Below, one piece after another: positions 5,137 through 11,521 of a DNA stretch of 11,521 nucleotides. Source of the DNA: Bacillota bacterium (GTDB lineage Bacteria; Bacillota; Clostridia; Christensenellales; Aristaeellaceae); NCBI GenBank assembly GCA_023459675.1, contig JAEWTC010000070.1, forward strand, positions 1 to 11,521, given 5' to 3'. Each line of letters begins with the position of its first letter. Position 1 is the first letter of the stretch. The translations under genes were made by a program, and so were the position numbers. A model generated the notes under the pieces. It did no database searches, had not been told where the DNA came from, and worked only from the letters and a program-made list of their open reading frames with translations.

Positions 5137-5970
5137 ATGTTATTCGCGCTCTGGGCTCTATTCGCATTCGCGGTTCTCCTGTGTTTGTTTTTCCTGTACC
5201 TGTGGGCGATCGCGCCCGCGCGTAAACCGTTTCCCCCCGGGCTGCAGAAGAACGTGCTGTACGCCCATCGCGGCCTGCACGACGGCAACCGCGCCGTGTA
5301 TGAAAACAGCCTGAAAGCGTTCGCGCTGGCTGTGGAGCACGGGTATGGCATGGAAATGGATCTGCAGACCACCAAGGACGGCAAAGTGGTGATCCATCAC
5401 GATTTGAACACACAGCGTGTCTGCGGCGTGAACGCCGTGATCGAGCAAACGGCATATGCGGATCTGCCCCGCCTTCCCGACGGTGAACCCATTCCACTGT
5501 TTGAGGACCTGCTAACGCTCATAGCCGGGAAAGCTCCGCTGATTATCGAGCTGAAGCACCACAGCGAGTACAAGCGCACGGTACGGGAAGCGCTTCGACT
5601 GCTGGAGCGCTACGAGGGCACCTACTGCCTGGAATCGTTCCACCCGATCATTCTAAAAACCCTTCGCGGGCTGGCGCCGCAGCTACTGCGCGGGCAGCTT
5701 TCCTCCGGCAATCTTTCCAAGGAGATCAAGCCGATGCAGGCCTTCCTGCTCAAGCACCTGCTGCTGAACCGCTTTTCGCGCCCCCATTTCATCGCGTATG
5801 ACTTCTCGCACAGCCGTACGCCGTCTCTCTGGCTGAACCGGCTTTTATTCCGGCCGCTGCTCATCGCCTGGACGATCCGCAACCAGAAGGATCTGGATGA
5901 AGCGCTGAAACGCTACGATACGGCGATTTTCGAGGGCTTCCTCCCCAGCTCCAACCCTTCTCATACTTAA
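5137..5970 (+). CDS. Membrane-anchored glycerophosphodiester phosphodiesterase
   Basis: GDPD enzymes hydrolyse glycerophosphodiesters to glycerol 3-phosphate and an alcohol. The 277-aa product starts with one hydrophobic helix (residues 2-25), then a TIM-barrel domain with the full catalytic set: H44-R45, E56-N57, E73-x-D75, H88-D89 and E138-x-K140. E73, D75 and E138 are the expected divalent metal ligands, with H44 and H88 the acid/base pair (family knowledge). ATG 5137 is chosen because AGGTGA (5123-5128) lies 8 nt upstream. An upstream in-frame GTG at 5125 would add four residues but has no ribosome site and would overlap the transporter. The helix suggests membrane anchoring, with the catalytic domain on the side set by the A-P-A-R-K border. 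A role in lipid or teichoic-acid turnover is possible. Confidence 0.92.
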   Translation: MLFALWALFAFAVLLCLFFLYLWAIAPARKPFPPGLQKNVLYAHRGLHDGNRAVYENSLKAFALAVEHGYGMEMDLQTTKDGKVVIHHDLNTQRVCGVNAVIEQTAYADLPRLPDGEPIPLFEDLLTLIAGKAPLIIELKHHSEYKRTVREALRLLERYEGTYCLESFHPIILKTLRGLAPQLLRGQLSSGNLSKEIKPMQAFLLKHLLLNRFSRPHFIAYDFSHSRTPSLWLNRLLFRPLLIAWTIRNQKDLDEALKRYDTAIFEGFLPSSNPSHT

Positions 5971-5989
5971 CCCGAAAGGCGGCTGTTCC

Positions 5990-6781
5990 TTGCAATTTTG
6001 CACCCTGTTCAGCGGTTCGAGCGGCAATTGCGCCTACCTGTCCACAGATCGCGGGGGTCTGCTGATCGACTGCGGCTTGAGCGGAAAACAAACGCTGGAA
6101 GCGCTCAGCCAAGCCCATGTTCCCCTCTCCTCCATCCATGCGCTGCTGGTAACGCACGAGCATATCGACCACATGCGGGGTGCGGGCATCATCAGCCGGA
6201 AGCTGAACATCCCCGTTTACGCCTCCGAAGGCACCTGGGACGGCATGCAGAAAAGCCTGGGCGAGCTGCCCAAGCATCACCGCAACGTCATCCGTGCGGA
6301 CGAGGGCATTCTGTTGGATGATATCGAAGCCATTCCCTTTTCCATCCCCCATGATGCGAACGAGCCGACCGGCTTCCGTTTCAACACAGGCCGCTACAGC
6401 GTTGCGGTTGCCACCGATCTCGGATATTTTCCCAAAGCCGTTTTCGAGGCGATTGCGGGCGCGGATATCGTGCTTCTGGAAAGCAATCACGATCCCGATA
6501 TGCTGCGCAACAACCCGTCGTACCCGGAACGGCTGAAAACGCGCATTCTCGGCCGGAAAGGCCACCTAAGCAACGAGGCGGGCGCGCAGGCCGCCGTGCA
6601 GCTTCTGCAAAGCGGTACGCGCCACCTGTTGCTTGGGCATTTAAGCCAGGAAAACAACACGCCGGCTCTCGCTTATGAAACCGCGGCGGGCGCGTTAACG
6701 CAGGCCGGCGCGGTGATTGACGCCGACGTTACGCTGCACGTTGCCGGCCGTTATGAGACGGGGTATCTGTACCGGATATAG
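5990..6781 (+). CDS. walJ: MBL-fold metallohydrolase, WalJ/YycJ family
   Basis: This 263-aa metallo-beta-lactamase-fold protein begins with the family hallmark F-S-G-S-S-G-N (residues 7-13). Metal site residues are T55-H56-x-H58-x-D60-H61, H121, D143 and H217, with D27 in L-I-D-C-G and further conserved H167 and G191-H192-L-S-N. In Bacilli this gene belongs to the walRK region and affects cell-wall and DNA-repair phenotypes; it is thought to be a nuclease-like hydrolase. The start is TTG 5990, which places the G-S-S-G-N motif at the usual distance from the N-terminus. AAAGG (5975-5979) lies 10 nt upstream and no ATG or GTG fits better. It follows the phosphodiesterase by 19 nt and is followed by a 90-aa gene and rlmH, recalling the walJ-htrA-rlmH order of Firmicutes, with htrA missing here. 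Confidence 0.93.
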   Translation: MQFCTLFSGSSGNCAYLSTDRGGLLIDCGLSGKQTLEALSQAHVPLSSIHALLVTHEHIDHMRGAGIISRKLNIPVYASEGTWDGMQKSLGELPKHHRNVIRADEGILLDDIEAIPFSIPHDANEPTGFRFNTGRYSVAVATDLGYFPKAVFEAIAGADIVLLESNHDPDMLRNNPSYPERLKTRILGRKGHLSNEAGAQAAVQLLQSGTRHLLLGHLSQENNTPALAYETAAGALTQAGAVIDADVTLHVAGRYETGYLYRI

Positions 6782-6790
6782 GAGTGCCGC

Positions 6791-7063
6791 ATGGAATTTC
6801 GAGTGCTGGACGAATGTGTGGAAATAGAGGGCGCGGGCGTTATTTTGTTCGCCTCCGAGGAGGACAGCCTGAAGCTTGGGCAGGGCTGCGTGATACGGGA
6901 TATCCGCGGCAACGCGCACACCGTGGACAGCGTTAGCATTCACGAGGGCCTTGGTTCCTTATACCTGCGCAGCGGGAACGCGGCTTACTTTCAGCGGCTA
7001 TTCCGCGATATTTTTGTGGACGCGACGCTGTTCACCGCCGATGGCGTGAACGAAAACCGATGA
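6791..7063 (+). CDS. Unrecognised 90-aa protein between walJ and rlmH
   Basis: No family is recognised. The protein is acidic, soluble and without signal peptide or membrane helix. It has alternating hydrophobic patterns typical of beta strands: E-F-R-V-L (2-6), G-A-G-V-I-L-F-A (14-21), C-V-I-R-D-I-R-G (33-40), H-T-V-D-S-V-S-I (42-49) and S-L-Y-L-R-S (56-61). A near-C-terminal Y-F-x-R-L-F-R-D-I-F-V-D-A-T-L-F segment (66-81) has the look of a conserved motif. The gene is real by context: AGGAG (6780-6784) spaced 6 nt from ATG 6791, a 9-nt gap after walJ, and a 4-bp ATGA overlap with rlmH that implies translational coupling. A small beta-barrel or ligand-binding domain is possible but unproven. 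Confidence 0.75.
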   Translation: MEFRVLDECVEIEGAGVILFASEEDSLKLGQGCVIRDIRGNAHTVDSVSIHEGLGSLYLRSGNAAYFQRLFRDIFVDATLFTADGVNENR

Positions 7064-7536
7064 TTACCGTCGTCTGCGTGGGTAAGCTCCGCGAAAATTT
7101 CTATCAGGAGGCGCAGCGGGAGTACCTGAAACGCCTTTGCACGCTGATGCCGTGCGCCGTCGTCGAGGTGAACGACGAACCCGAGCCAAAGCAATTATCC
7201 GATACGGCGATCGAACGGGTGCTGAGGGCCGAGGGCGACCGCATTTTGCAAAAAATACCGGACGCCGCGTATATTGTGGCATTGTGCATTGACGCAAAGC
7301 AGCCCGCAAGCGAAGAGCTGGCGGGCAAGTTGAGCGGTTTATTTCTGGCCGGGAAGAGCGAAATCGTGTTCGTGATCGGCGGCTCGCTGGGGCTGCATCC
7401 CGCGGTGCTCCATCGCGCGCAGGAGCGTATGTCCATGAGCCGGATGACCTTTCCCCATCAGCTGGCGAGGATCGTGCTGCTGGAGCAGCTGTACCGCGCG
7501 GCGAAGATCAACGCGGGTCAGCGGTATCACAAATAG
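7060..7536 (+). CDS. rlmH: 23S rRNA (pseudouridine1915-N3)-methyltransferase RlmH
   Basis: RlmH methylates pseudouridine 1915 in helix 69 of 23S rRNA, acting on the assembled 70S ribosome. The 158-aa length is standard for this minimal SPOUT enzyme. Visible signatures are the N-terminal V-G-K-L-R (7-11) followed by Y-x-x-R (22-25), the S-adenosylmethionine loop I-G-G-S-L-G (106-111), M-S-R-M-T-F-P-H-Q-L-x-R (126-137), the L-L-E-Q-L-Y-R-A helix (140-147) and the terminal Y-H-K (156-158), which carries the conserved catalytic tyrosine and histidine region. It starts at ATG 7060 overlapping the previous stop by 4 bp. It ends the plus-strand cluster and faces a minus-strand gene with only 2 nt between stops and no visible terminator. 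Confidence 0.98.
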   Translation: MITVVCVGKLRENFYQEAQREYLKRLCTLMPCAVVEVNDEPEPKQLSDTAIERVLRAEGDRILQKIPDAAYIVALCIDAKQPASEELAGKLSGLFLAGKSEIVFVIGGSLGLHPAVLHRAQERMSMSRMTFPHQLARIVLLEQLYRAAKINAGQRYHK

Positions 7537-7538
7537 CG

Positions 7539-9983
7539 TTATTCCACGAATACGTCCACGTTGACCGTTTTGTTTCCATTTTGCCCGACAGGGATCATTT
7601 GACCAGCGAAAGGCTTGCCGTCCACGACGAGCGAGACCTTTCTTTTTTCGCCGCCGCCGCTGTTGCGGATAGCGATGCGAAACACATTCCCGCGGAACTC
7701 CCTGTGCACGGTGACGGTTTTGATGTGCGAAGGCAGGCAGGGGTCGATCATCAGGCCGTCAAACTGCGGCTTAATCCCCAGTATGCTCTGCGAGGCAGCG
7801 TAGAAATTCCATGCCGCCGTACCTGTGAGCCAGCTGTTTCTGGCCTCGCCGGGCTTGTAGCTTTCCTTGCCGTTCACGGTTTGGCTGTATACATAGGGCT
7901 CCGTGCGATGCAGCTTCTGGTCCTCAATATAGGCGGGCGCGGTACGGCGGAACACGTCGAAAGCCCGGTCTCCATGCCCGAGTTCCGTTTCCGCGATCAC
8001 GATCCACGGATTGTTGTGGCAGAAAACGGAACCGTTCTCTTTATATCCCGGCGGGTAGGAGCTGATTTCGCCCAAATTCAGGCGGTAGGTTTGATACGCC
8101 GGCCAGTTGAGCACCACACCGTATTCGAACAGCAGGTGTTCACGCACGGAATCCAGCGCTTTTTGCGCCATGCCGTTGTTCTTGCCGATCCCGGCCATCA
8201 CGCACATGCCCTGCGGTTCGATGAAAATCTTTCCTTCGTCGCAGGTGGCGGAACCCACCTTATCTCCGTTGGCGTCGTAAGCCCGCAGGAACCATTCGCC
8301 GTCCCAGCCCGAGGTTTCCACGGCCTGTACCATTTTCTGTTTTTCCGCCTTGGCAAACGCGGCTTCCGCGTCATCGCCGATGCGGGAGAACAGCTCGCCG
8401 TAGCTATCCGCGACGCCGACGAACATACCGGCGATGAAGACGCTTTCCGCGATGCCCGTATCATGGTTGGTTACGGTTTGGAAGCTCTCGCCCGGCTCCT
8501 GTGAATAGCAGTTGAGGTTGAGACAGTCGTTCCAGTCCGCGCGGCCGATCAGCGGCAGGCTGTGCGGCCCGCGGTGCGCGGCGGTGTAGTGGAAGGCGCG
8601 GCGCAGATGTTCACTGAGCGGCGCAGCAAGGGACGCATCGTTATCGAAATCCACAATTTCGTCGAGAATGGCGAAATCGCCCGTTTCCTTCAGATACGCG
8701 TCCACGGCGTAGATCAGCCAAAGCGGATCGTCGTTAAAGCTGTTGCCCGCGTCCGCGTTGCCGCGTTTGGTCAGCGGCTGGTATTGGTGGTACGCGCTGC
8801 CGTCCGGCAATTGCGTGGCCGCGATATCCAAAATCCGTTCCTTCGCCCGTTCGGGGATCAGGTGCACAAAGCCAAGCAAATCCTGGCTGCAATCGCGGAA
8901 ACCCATCCCGCGCCCGATTCCGCTTTCAAAATAGCTGGCCGAGCGGCTCATGTTAAACGTAACCATGCACTGGTATTGATTCCAGAGATTGATCTGCCGG
9001 TCTAACTTCTCGTCTTCGGACTGAATGGTAAAATGGCTGAGCAGCTGCTGCCAGTACTTTTTCAGGGCAAAAAGCTTTTCGTCGAACTGGGCTGCGCTTT
9101 GGAATTCCTTGAGCAGCGCATGCGCATCCTCTTTGTTGATCACGCCGGGCGCTTCGAATTTCCGGTCTCTGGGGCTGTCGCAATATCCCAACACAAATAC
9201 GAAGCTTACGCTTTCACCGGCTTTCAGCGTTCTGCGGATGGCATGGCTGCCTATGGGGGCCCAGCCGTGAACAACGCTGTTGCGGGGTTTGTCCTCCATT
9301 ACGGCCTGCGGCTTTCCGAAACCGTTATAGAGGCCCATAAAAGACTCCCGGTCGGTATCAAACCCATCCACAGCCGCATTGACGGCAAACACCGCGTAAT
9401 GATCGCGCCGTTCACGGTATTCGGACTTGTGATAAATCACCGCGCCGCCGTTTTCCAGCTCCACTTCCGCCAAGGCGTAATTACGCTGGAAGTTGGTGCT
9501 GTCGTCCAGCGCGTTCCAAAGACAGAATTCCACGAAGCTGAAAAGACTGATTTTCTTCTCCGCCGCCGTTTCATTGGTCAGCGTAAGTTTGGTCACTTCC
9601 GCGCGGAAACCGCGGGGAACCATGGCGCATTGCTCGGCCTTCAGGCCGTTTTTGCTGGCCGTAATTACCGTGTAACCCATGCCGTGCCTGCATTCGTACG
9701 AATCCAGCTCCGTTTGGCAGGGCTGCCAGCCGGGGTTCCATACGGTGTCGCCGTCACGCAGATAAAAGTACTTTCCCCCGCTGTCCGTCGGGACGTTATT
9801 ATAGCGATACCGGGTCAGCCGCAGCATACGGGCGTCCTTATAGAACGAATAGCCGCCCGACGTATTGCTCATTAGCGAGAAAAACGCTTCGCTCCCGAGA
9901 TAGTTAATCCAGGGATACGGCGTCTGCGGACAGGTGATGACATATTCCCGGTTCTGATCATCGAAATGGCCATAGTTCTGCAT
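7539..9983 (-). CDS. Cellobiose phosphorylase (glycoside hydrolase family 94)
   Basis: Cellobiose phosphorylase splits cytoplasmic cellobiose with phosphate into glucose 1-phosphate and glucose, saving ATP in cellulose degraders. The 814-aa product matches the family's usual length (about 810). The N-terminus is typical: Y-G-H-F-D-D-x-N-R-E-Y-V-I followed by P-W-I-N-Y-L-G. The (alpha/alpha)6 barrel includes F-E-S-G-I-G-R-G-M-G-F-R-D (residues 352-364) and the active-site R-A-D-W-N-D-C-L-N (481-489), with D486 the predicted proton donor. The phosphate-site elements are H656 in C-H-N-N-P-W and T720-G-T. ATG 9983 is chosen because homologues begin at this M-x-N-Y-G-H-F and GGGAGA lies 6 nt upstream; an ATG at 10058 would add 25 basic, unconserved residues and cover the promoter. 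No signal peptide. No sugar regulator or binding protein is adjacent. Confidence 0.95.
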   Translation of the reverse strand: MQNYGHFDDQNREYVITCPQTPYPWINYLGSEAFFSLMSNTSGGYSFYKDARMLRLTRYRYNNVPTDSGGKYFYLRDGDTVWNPGWQPCQTELDSYECRHGMGYTVITASKNGLKAEQCAMVPRGFRAEVTKLTLTNETAAEKKISLFSFVEFCLWNALDDSTNFQRNYALAEVELENGGAVIYHKSEYRERRDHYAVFAVNAAVDGFDTDRESFMGLYNGFGKPQAVMEDKPRNSVVHGWAPIGSHAIRRTLKAGESVSFVFVLGYCDSPRDRKFEAPGVINKEDAHALLKEFQSAAQFDEKLFALKKYWQQLLSHFTIQSEDEKLDRQINLWNQYQCMVTFNMSRSASYFESGIGRGMGFRDCSQDLLGFVHLIPERAKERILDIAATQLPDGSAYHQYQPLTKRGNADAGNSFNDDPLWLIYAVDAYLKETGDFAILDEIVDFDNDASLAAPLSEHLRRAFHYTAAHRGPHSLPLIGRADWNDCLNLNCYSQEPGESFQTVTNHDTGIAESVFIAGMFVGVADSYGELFSRIGDDAEAAFAKAEKQKMVQAVETSGWDGEWFLRAYDANGDKVGSATCDEGKIFIEPQGMCVMAGIGKNNGMAQKALDSVREHLLFEYGVVLNWPAYQTYRLNLGEISSYPPGYKENGSVFCHNNPWIVIAETELGHGDRAFDVFRRTAPAYIEDQKLHRTEPYVYSQTVNGKESYKPGEARNSWLTGTAAWNFYAASQSILGIKPQFDGLMIDPCLPSHIKTVTVHREFRGNVFRIAIRNSGGGEKRKVSLVVDGKPFAGQMIPVGQNGNKTVNVDVFVE

Positions 9984-10002
9984 ATGGACTCTCCCATTAC
10001 TA

Positions 10003-10010
10003 AAACGTTT
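10003..10010. promoter_or_regulatory. AAACGTTT palindrome near the phosphorylase transcription start
   Basis: The 8-bp palindrome lies between the predicted start (about 10017, minus strand) and the ribosome site. A/T-flanked central CG is the hallmark of LacI/CcpA-family operators, and this position would block transcription. The outer bases are not symmetric, so it is a weak candidate for sugar or catabolite control. Confidence 0.3.
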
Positions 10011-10023
10011 ATTCCTCCGCAAT

Positions 10024-10052
10024 AGCATACGTTTTTTTCCGAATTTTTGCAA
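10024..10052 (-). promoter_or_regulatory. Predicted promoter of the cellobiose phosphorylase gene
   Basis: Read on the minus strand, TTGCAA (10052-10047) is followed by a 17-nt spacer and TATGCT (10029-10024). Each box matches consensus at four of six positions. It is moderate in strength, consistent with a regulated gene. Confidence 0.4.
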
Positions 10053-10053
10053 C

Positions 10054-10083
10054 AGCAAGTTTCAACCGCCTTGTCAACTTGCT
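10054..10083. promoter_or_regulatory. Interrupted inverted repeat between divergent promoters
   Basis: AGCAAGTT (10054-10061) and AACTTGCT (10076-10083) are exact reverse complements, and an inner CAA (10063-10065) / TTG (10071-10073) pair extends the symmetry around CCGCC. The left arm abuts the -35 of the phosphorylase promoter and the right arm overlaps the -35 of the oxidoreductase promoter, so one bound protein could affect both genes. Confidence 0.4.
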
Positions 10084-10108
10084 ATCCGCTTCCTTTCCAT
10101 GGTAAAAT
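10079..10108 (+). promoter_or_regulatory. Predicted extended -10 promoter of the FAD oxidoreductase gene
   Basis: TTGCTA (10079-10084), an 18-nt spacer and TAAAAT (10103-10108), with TG at 10100-10101, form an extended -10 promoter. The start would fall near 10115, about 34 nt before the ATG. Confidence 0.45.
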
Positions 10109-10148
10109 GAACGGTAGATTTTTCATGTTGGATAGGAGAATTTTCTCA

Positions 10149-11521
10149 ATGAAAATCGTCTTGATCGGCGCCGGTCCGGCAGGGCTCACCGCCGCATATG
10201 AGCTTCTGGCGCGGCGCCAGGGTTACGAGGTCGTCATTCTGGAAAAGAGCGGAGCGATCGGCGGTATCAGCAAAACGGTTCGCCATCACGGCAACCGCAT
10301 GGATATCGGCGGCCACCGCTTTTTTTCCAAGGACCAGCGCGTAATGGACTGGTGGCAGAGCATTATGCCGCTGCAAGGCGCGCCCGCCCTGGACGACTTG
10401 CTGCTGCAGCGCGACGTTCCCCTTGCGGACGGCGGACCCGACCCGCAGATGGAAGACCGCGTGATGCTGATTAGAAACCGCGTCAGCCGCATCTATTATC
10501 AAGGCCATTTTTTCGATTATCCCGTGACGTTAAAGTGGAAAACGCTCAAAGCCATGGGATTTGCAACCACCTTGCAGGTAGGTTTCAGCTATCTGCATTC
10601 CGTGTTTCATAAGCTGCCGGAAACGTCTCTGGAGAACTTCTACATCAATTCCTTCGGGCGGAAGCTATACTCCATGTTCTTTGAAACCTACACCGAAAAG
10701 CTCTGGGGGCGGCATCCCCGGGCCATATCCGCGGAATGGGGCGCGCAGCGGACCAAGGGGCTCAGCATTCTGGGCGTTTTGCAGGATATGTTCAGGCGGA
10801 TCTTCCAGAGCAAGCAGAAGCGGCAGCAGGCCGTGCAGACGTCTCTGATCGAGGAGTTCCGCTATCCTAAATTCGGCCCCGGCCAGCTTTGGGAAACGGT
10901 CGCAGACGAAGTAAAGCAGCGCGGCGCGGACGTACGCTTCCACTGCGACGTAACAAAGATCGAAACCGACGGCAGCAAGATACTGGCCGTGCATTATATG
11001 CAGGACGGTCAAGACGTGCGCGTGGAAGGCGACGCGTTTTTTTCCTCCATGCCGATCCGCGATTTGATGCAGGGGCTGGACAGCGCCCCTGTGGAGATGA
11101 AAATCATGGCAGACCGCCTCCCCTACCGGGATTTTGTAACGGTCGGCCTGCTGGTGAACCGCTTGAACCTGAAAAACGAAACGCAGCTGAAAACGCTGGG
11201 CAACATCATCCCCGATTGCTGGATTTATGTGCAGGACCGCGAGGTGAAGCTGGGCCGCGTTCAGATTTTCAACAACTGGTCGCCGTATATGGTGGAAGAC
11301 CCCGAGCATACCGTTTGGATTGGGCTGGAATACTTCTGCGCCGAAGGCGACGATTTTTGGAACATGGACGCGCAGGAATGCGCCAATCTGGCGACGGATG
11401 AGCTGATCCGCATCGGCATGCTGAAAGACCGCGCTGAAGTGCTGGATTCCCACCGGGAACGCGTGCAGAAGGCTTATCCGGCCTATTTTGACGGTTACAA
11501 GCACATGGGGCAGATCACCGA
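10149..11521 (+). CDS. FAD-dependent oxidoreductase, UDP-galactopyranose mutase/HemY-like (3' end beyond window)
   Basis: Only the first 457 codons are present; the frame is open to the window edge. The N-terminus is a Rossmann dinucleotide fold: G7-A-G-P-A-G12 with E32 at the end of the second strand, then G38-G-I-S and the M51-D-I-G-G-H-R-F-F-S60 motif that contacts flavin in this superfamily. The E-N-F-Y-I-N-S-F-G-R-K-L-Y (162-174) and Y-T-E-K-L-W-G-R (181-188) segments resemble UDP-galactopyranose mutases and protoporphyrinogen-oxidase-like amine oxidases, but the exact substrate is not recognised. Members of this group often lie near glycosyltransferase or polyprenyl-lipid genes, so a role in surface glycan or lipid synthesis is possible (inference). 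ATG 10149 has AGGAG (10134-10138) 10 nt upstream. It is divergent from the phosphorylase and has its own promoter. Confidence 0.85.
   Translation, partial: MKIVLIGAGPAGLTAAYELLARRQGYEVVILEKSGAIGGISKTVRHHGNRMDIGGHRFFSKDQRVMDWWQSIMPLQGAPALDDLLLQRDVPLADGGPDPQMEDRVMLIRNRVSRIYYQGHFFDYPVTLKWKTLKAMGFATTLQVGFSYLHSVFHKLPETSLENFYINSFGRKLYSMFFETYTEKLWGRHPRAISAEWGAQRTKGLSILGVLQDMFRRIFQSKQKRQQAVQTSLIEEFRYPKFGPGQLWETVADEVKQRGADVRFHCDVTKIETDGSKILAVHYMQDGQDVRVEGDAFFSSMPIRDLMQGLDSAPVEMKIMADRLPYRDFVTVGLLVNRLNLKNETQLKTLGNIIPDCWIYVQDREVKLGRVQIFNNWSPYMVEDPEHTVWIGLEYFCAEGDDFWNMDAQECANLATDELIRIGMLKDRAEVLDSHRERVQKAYPAYFDGYKHMGQIT

Noticed and set aside
7581..8504. Plus-strand open frame (307 aa) opposite the phosphorylase
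   Set aside because: It is a shadow of the GH94 gene, whose motifs and full length are intact on the other strand. The same applies to the frames at 8562-9005 and 9033-9875.
9984..10058. N-terminal extension of the cellobiose phosphorylase to an upstream ATG at 10058
   Set aside because: The 25 added residues are basic and unlike the family N-terminus. They would overlap the predicted promoter, and the internal ATG has its own GGGAGA site.
10072..10077. Perfect TTGACA on the minus strand upstream of the phosphorylase
   Set aside because: No acceptable -10 box lies 16-18 nt downstream. The TTGCAA/TATGCT pair nearer the gene fits better.

Overview
The window looks like chromosomal DNA of a moderately GC-rich, probably anaerobic Clostridia-type Firmicute. 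This is inferred from the feoA-feoA-feoB arrangement with a tiny Cys-rich FeoB-associated protein, a short DtxR-family repressor, a walJ/yycJ to rlmH housekeeping pair, a clostridial-type cellobiose phosphorylase, purine-rich Shine-Dalgarno sites, and GTG/TTG starts. Genus cannot be fixed from the sequence alone. Coding density is high, and no rRNA, tRNA, CRISPR array or transposase gene was seen.

Region 1 (1-3121) is a ferrous-iron uptake operon: promoter, two FeoA-like proteins, FeoB (768 aa, with a His-rich stretch) and a 48-aa FeoB-associated membrane protein too short for ordinary gene calling. Two inverted repeats of the form GGTTA(G/A)-N6-CTAAC(C/T), one just after the predicted transcription start and one just before feoB, plus a weaker copy in the promoter, are good candidates for a metal-repressor operator. 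A weak hairpin with a T run between feoA2 and feoB may attenuate transcription.

Region 2 (3122-3386) is gene-free. It contains what reads as the feo operon terminator split by a 169-bp hairpin-rich element flanked by a 6-bp direct repeat (GCCGCG). Removing the element and one repeat restores an 11-bp GC-rich stem, TAA loop and T6 tract. This is the most distinctive observation in the window.

Region 3 (3387-7536) starts with a 124-aa DtxR/MntR-family regulator, the obvious candidate to sense metal for the feo genes. A near-consensus promoter at the end of that gene then drives a tightly packed same-strand cluster: an MFS/GPH-type sugar transporter, a membrane-anchored glycerophosphodiester phosphodiesterase, the metallo-beta-lactamase-fold protein WalJ/YycJ, an unrecognised 90-aa protein, and the 23S rRNA methyltransferase RlmH.

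Region 4 (7539-11521) holds a minus-strand GH94 cellobiose phosphorylase that converges on rlmH with only 2 nt between stop codons. Divergent from it is a plus-strand FAD-dependent oxidoreductase that runs off the window. Their 165-bp shared control region carries a promoter for each gene, an AAACGTTT palindrome, and an interrupted inverted repeat lying between the two promoters.

Most of the window is recognisable housekeeping, metal and sugar metabolism. No clearly new multi-gene system is visible. The items most worth a second look are the element in the feo terminator, the repeated operator, the mixed metal-site signature of the regulator, and the unrecognised 90-aa protein before rlmH.
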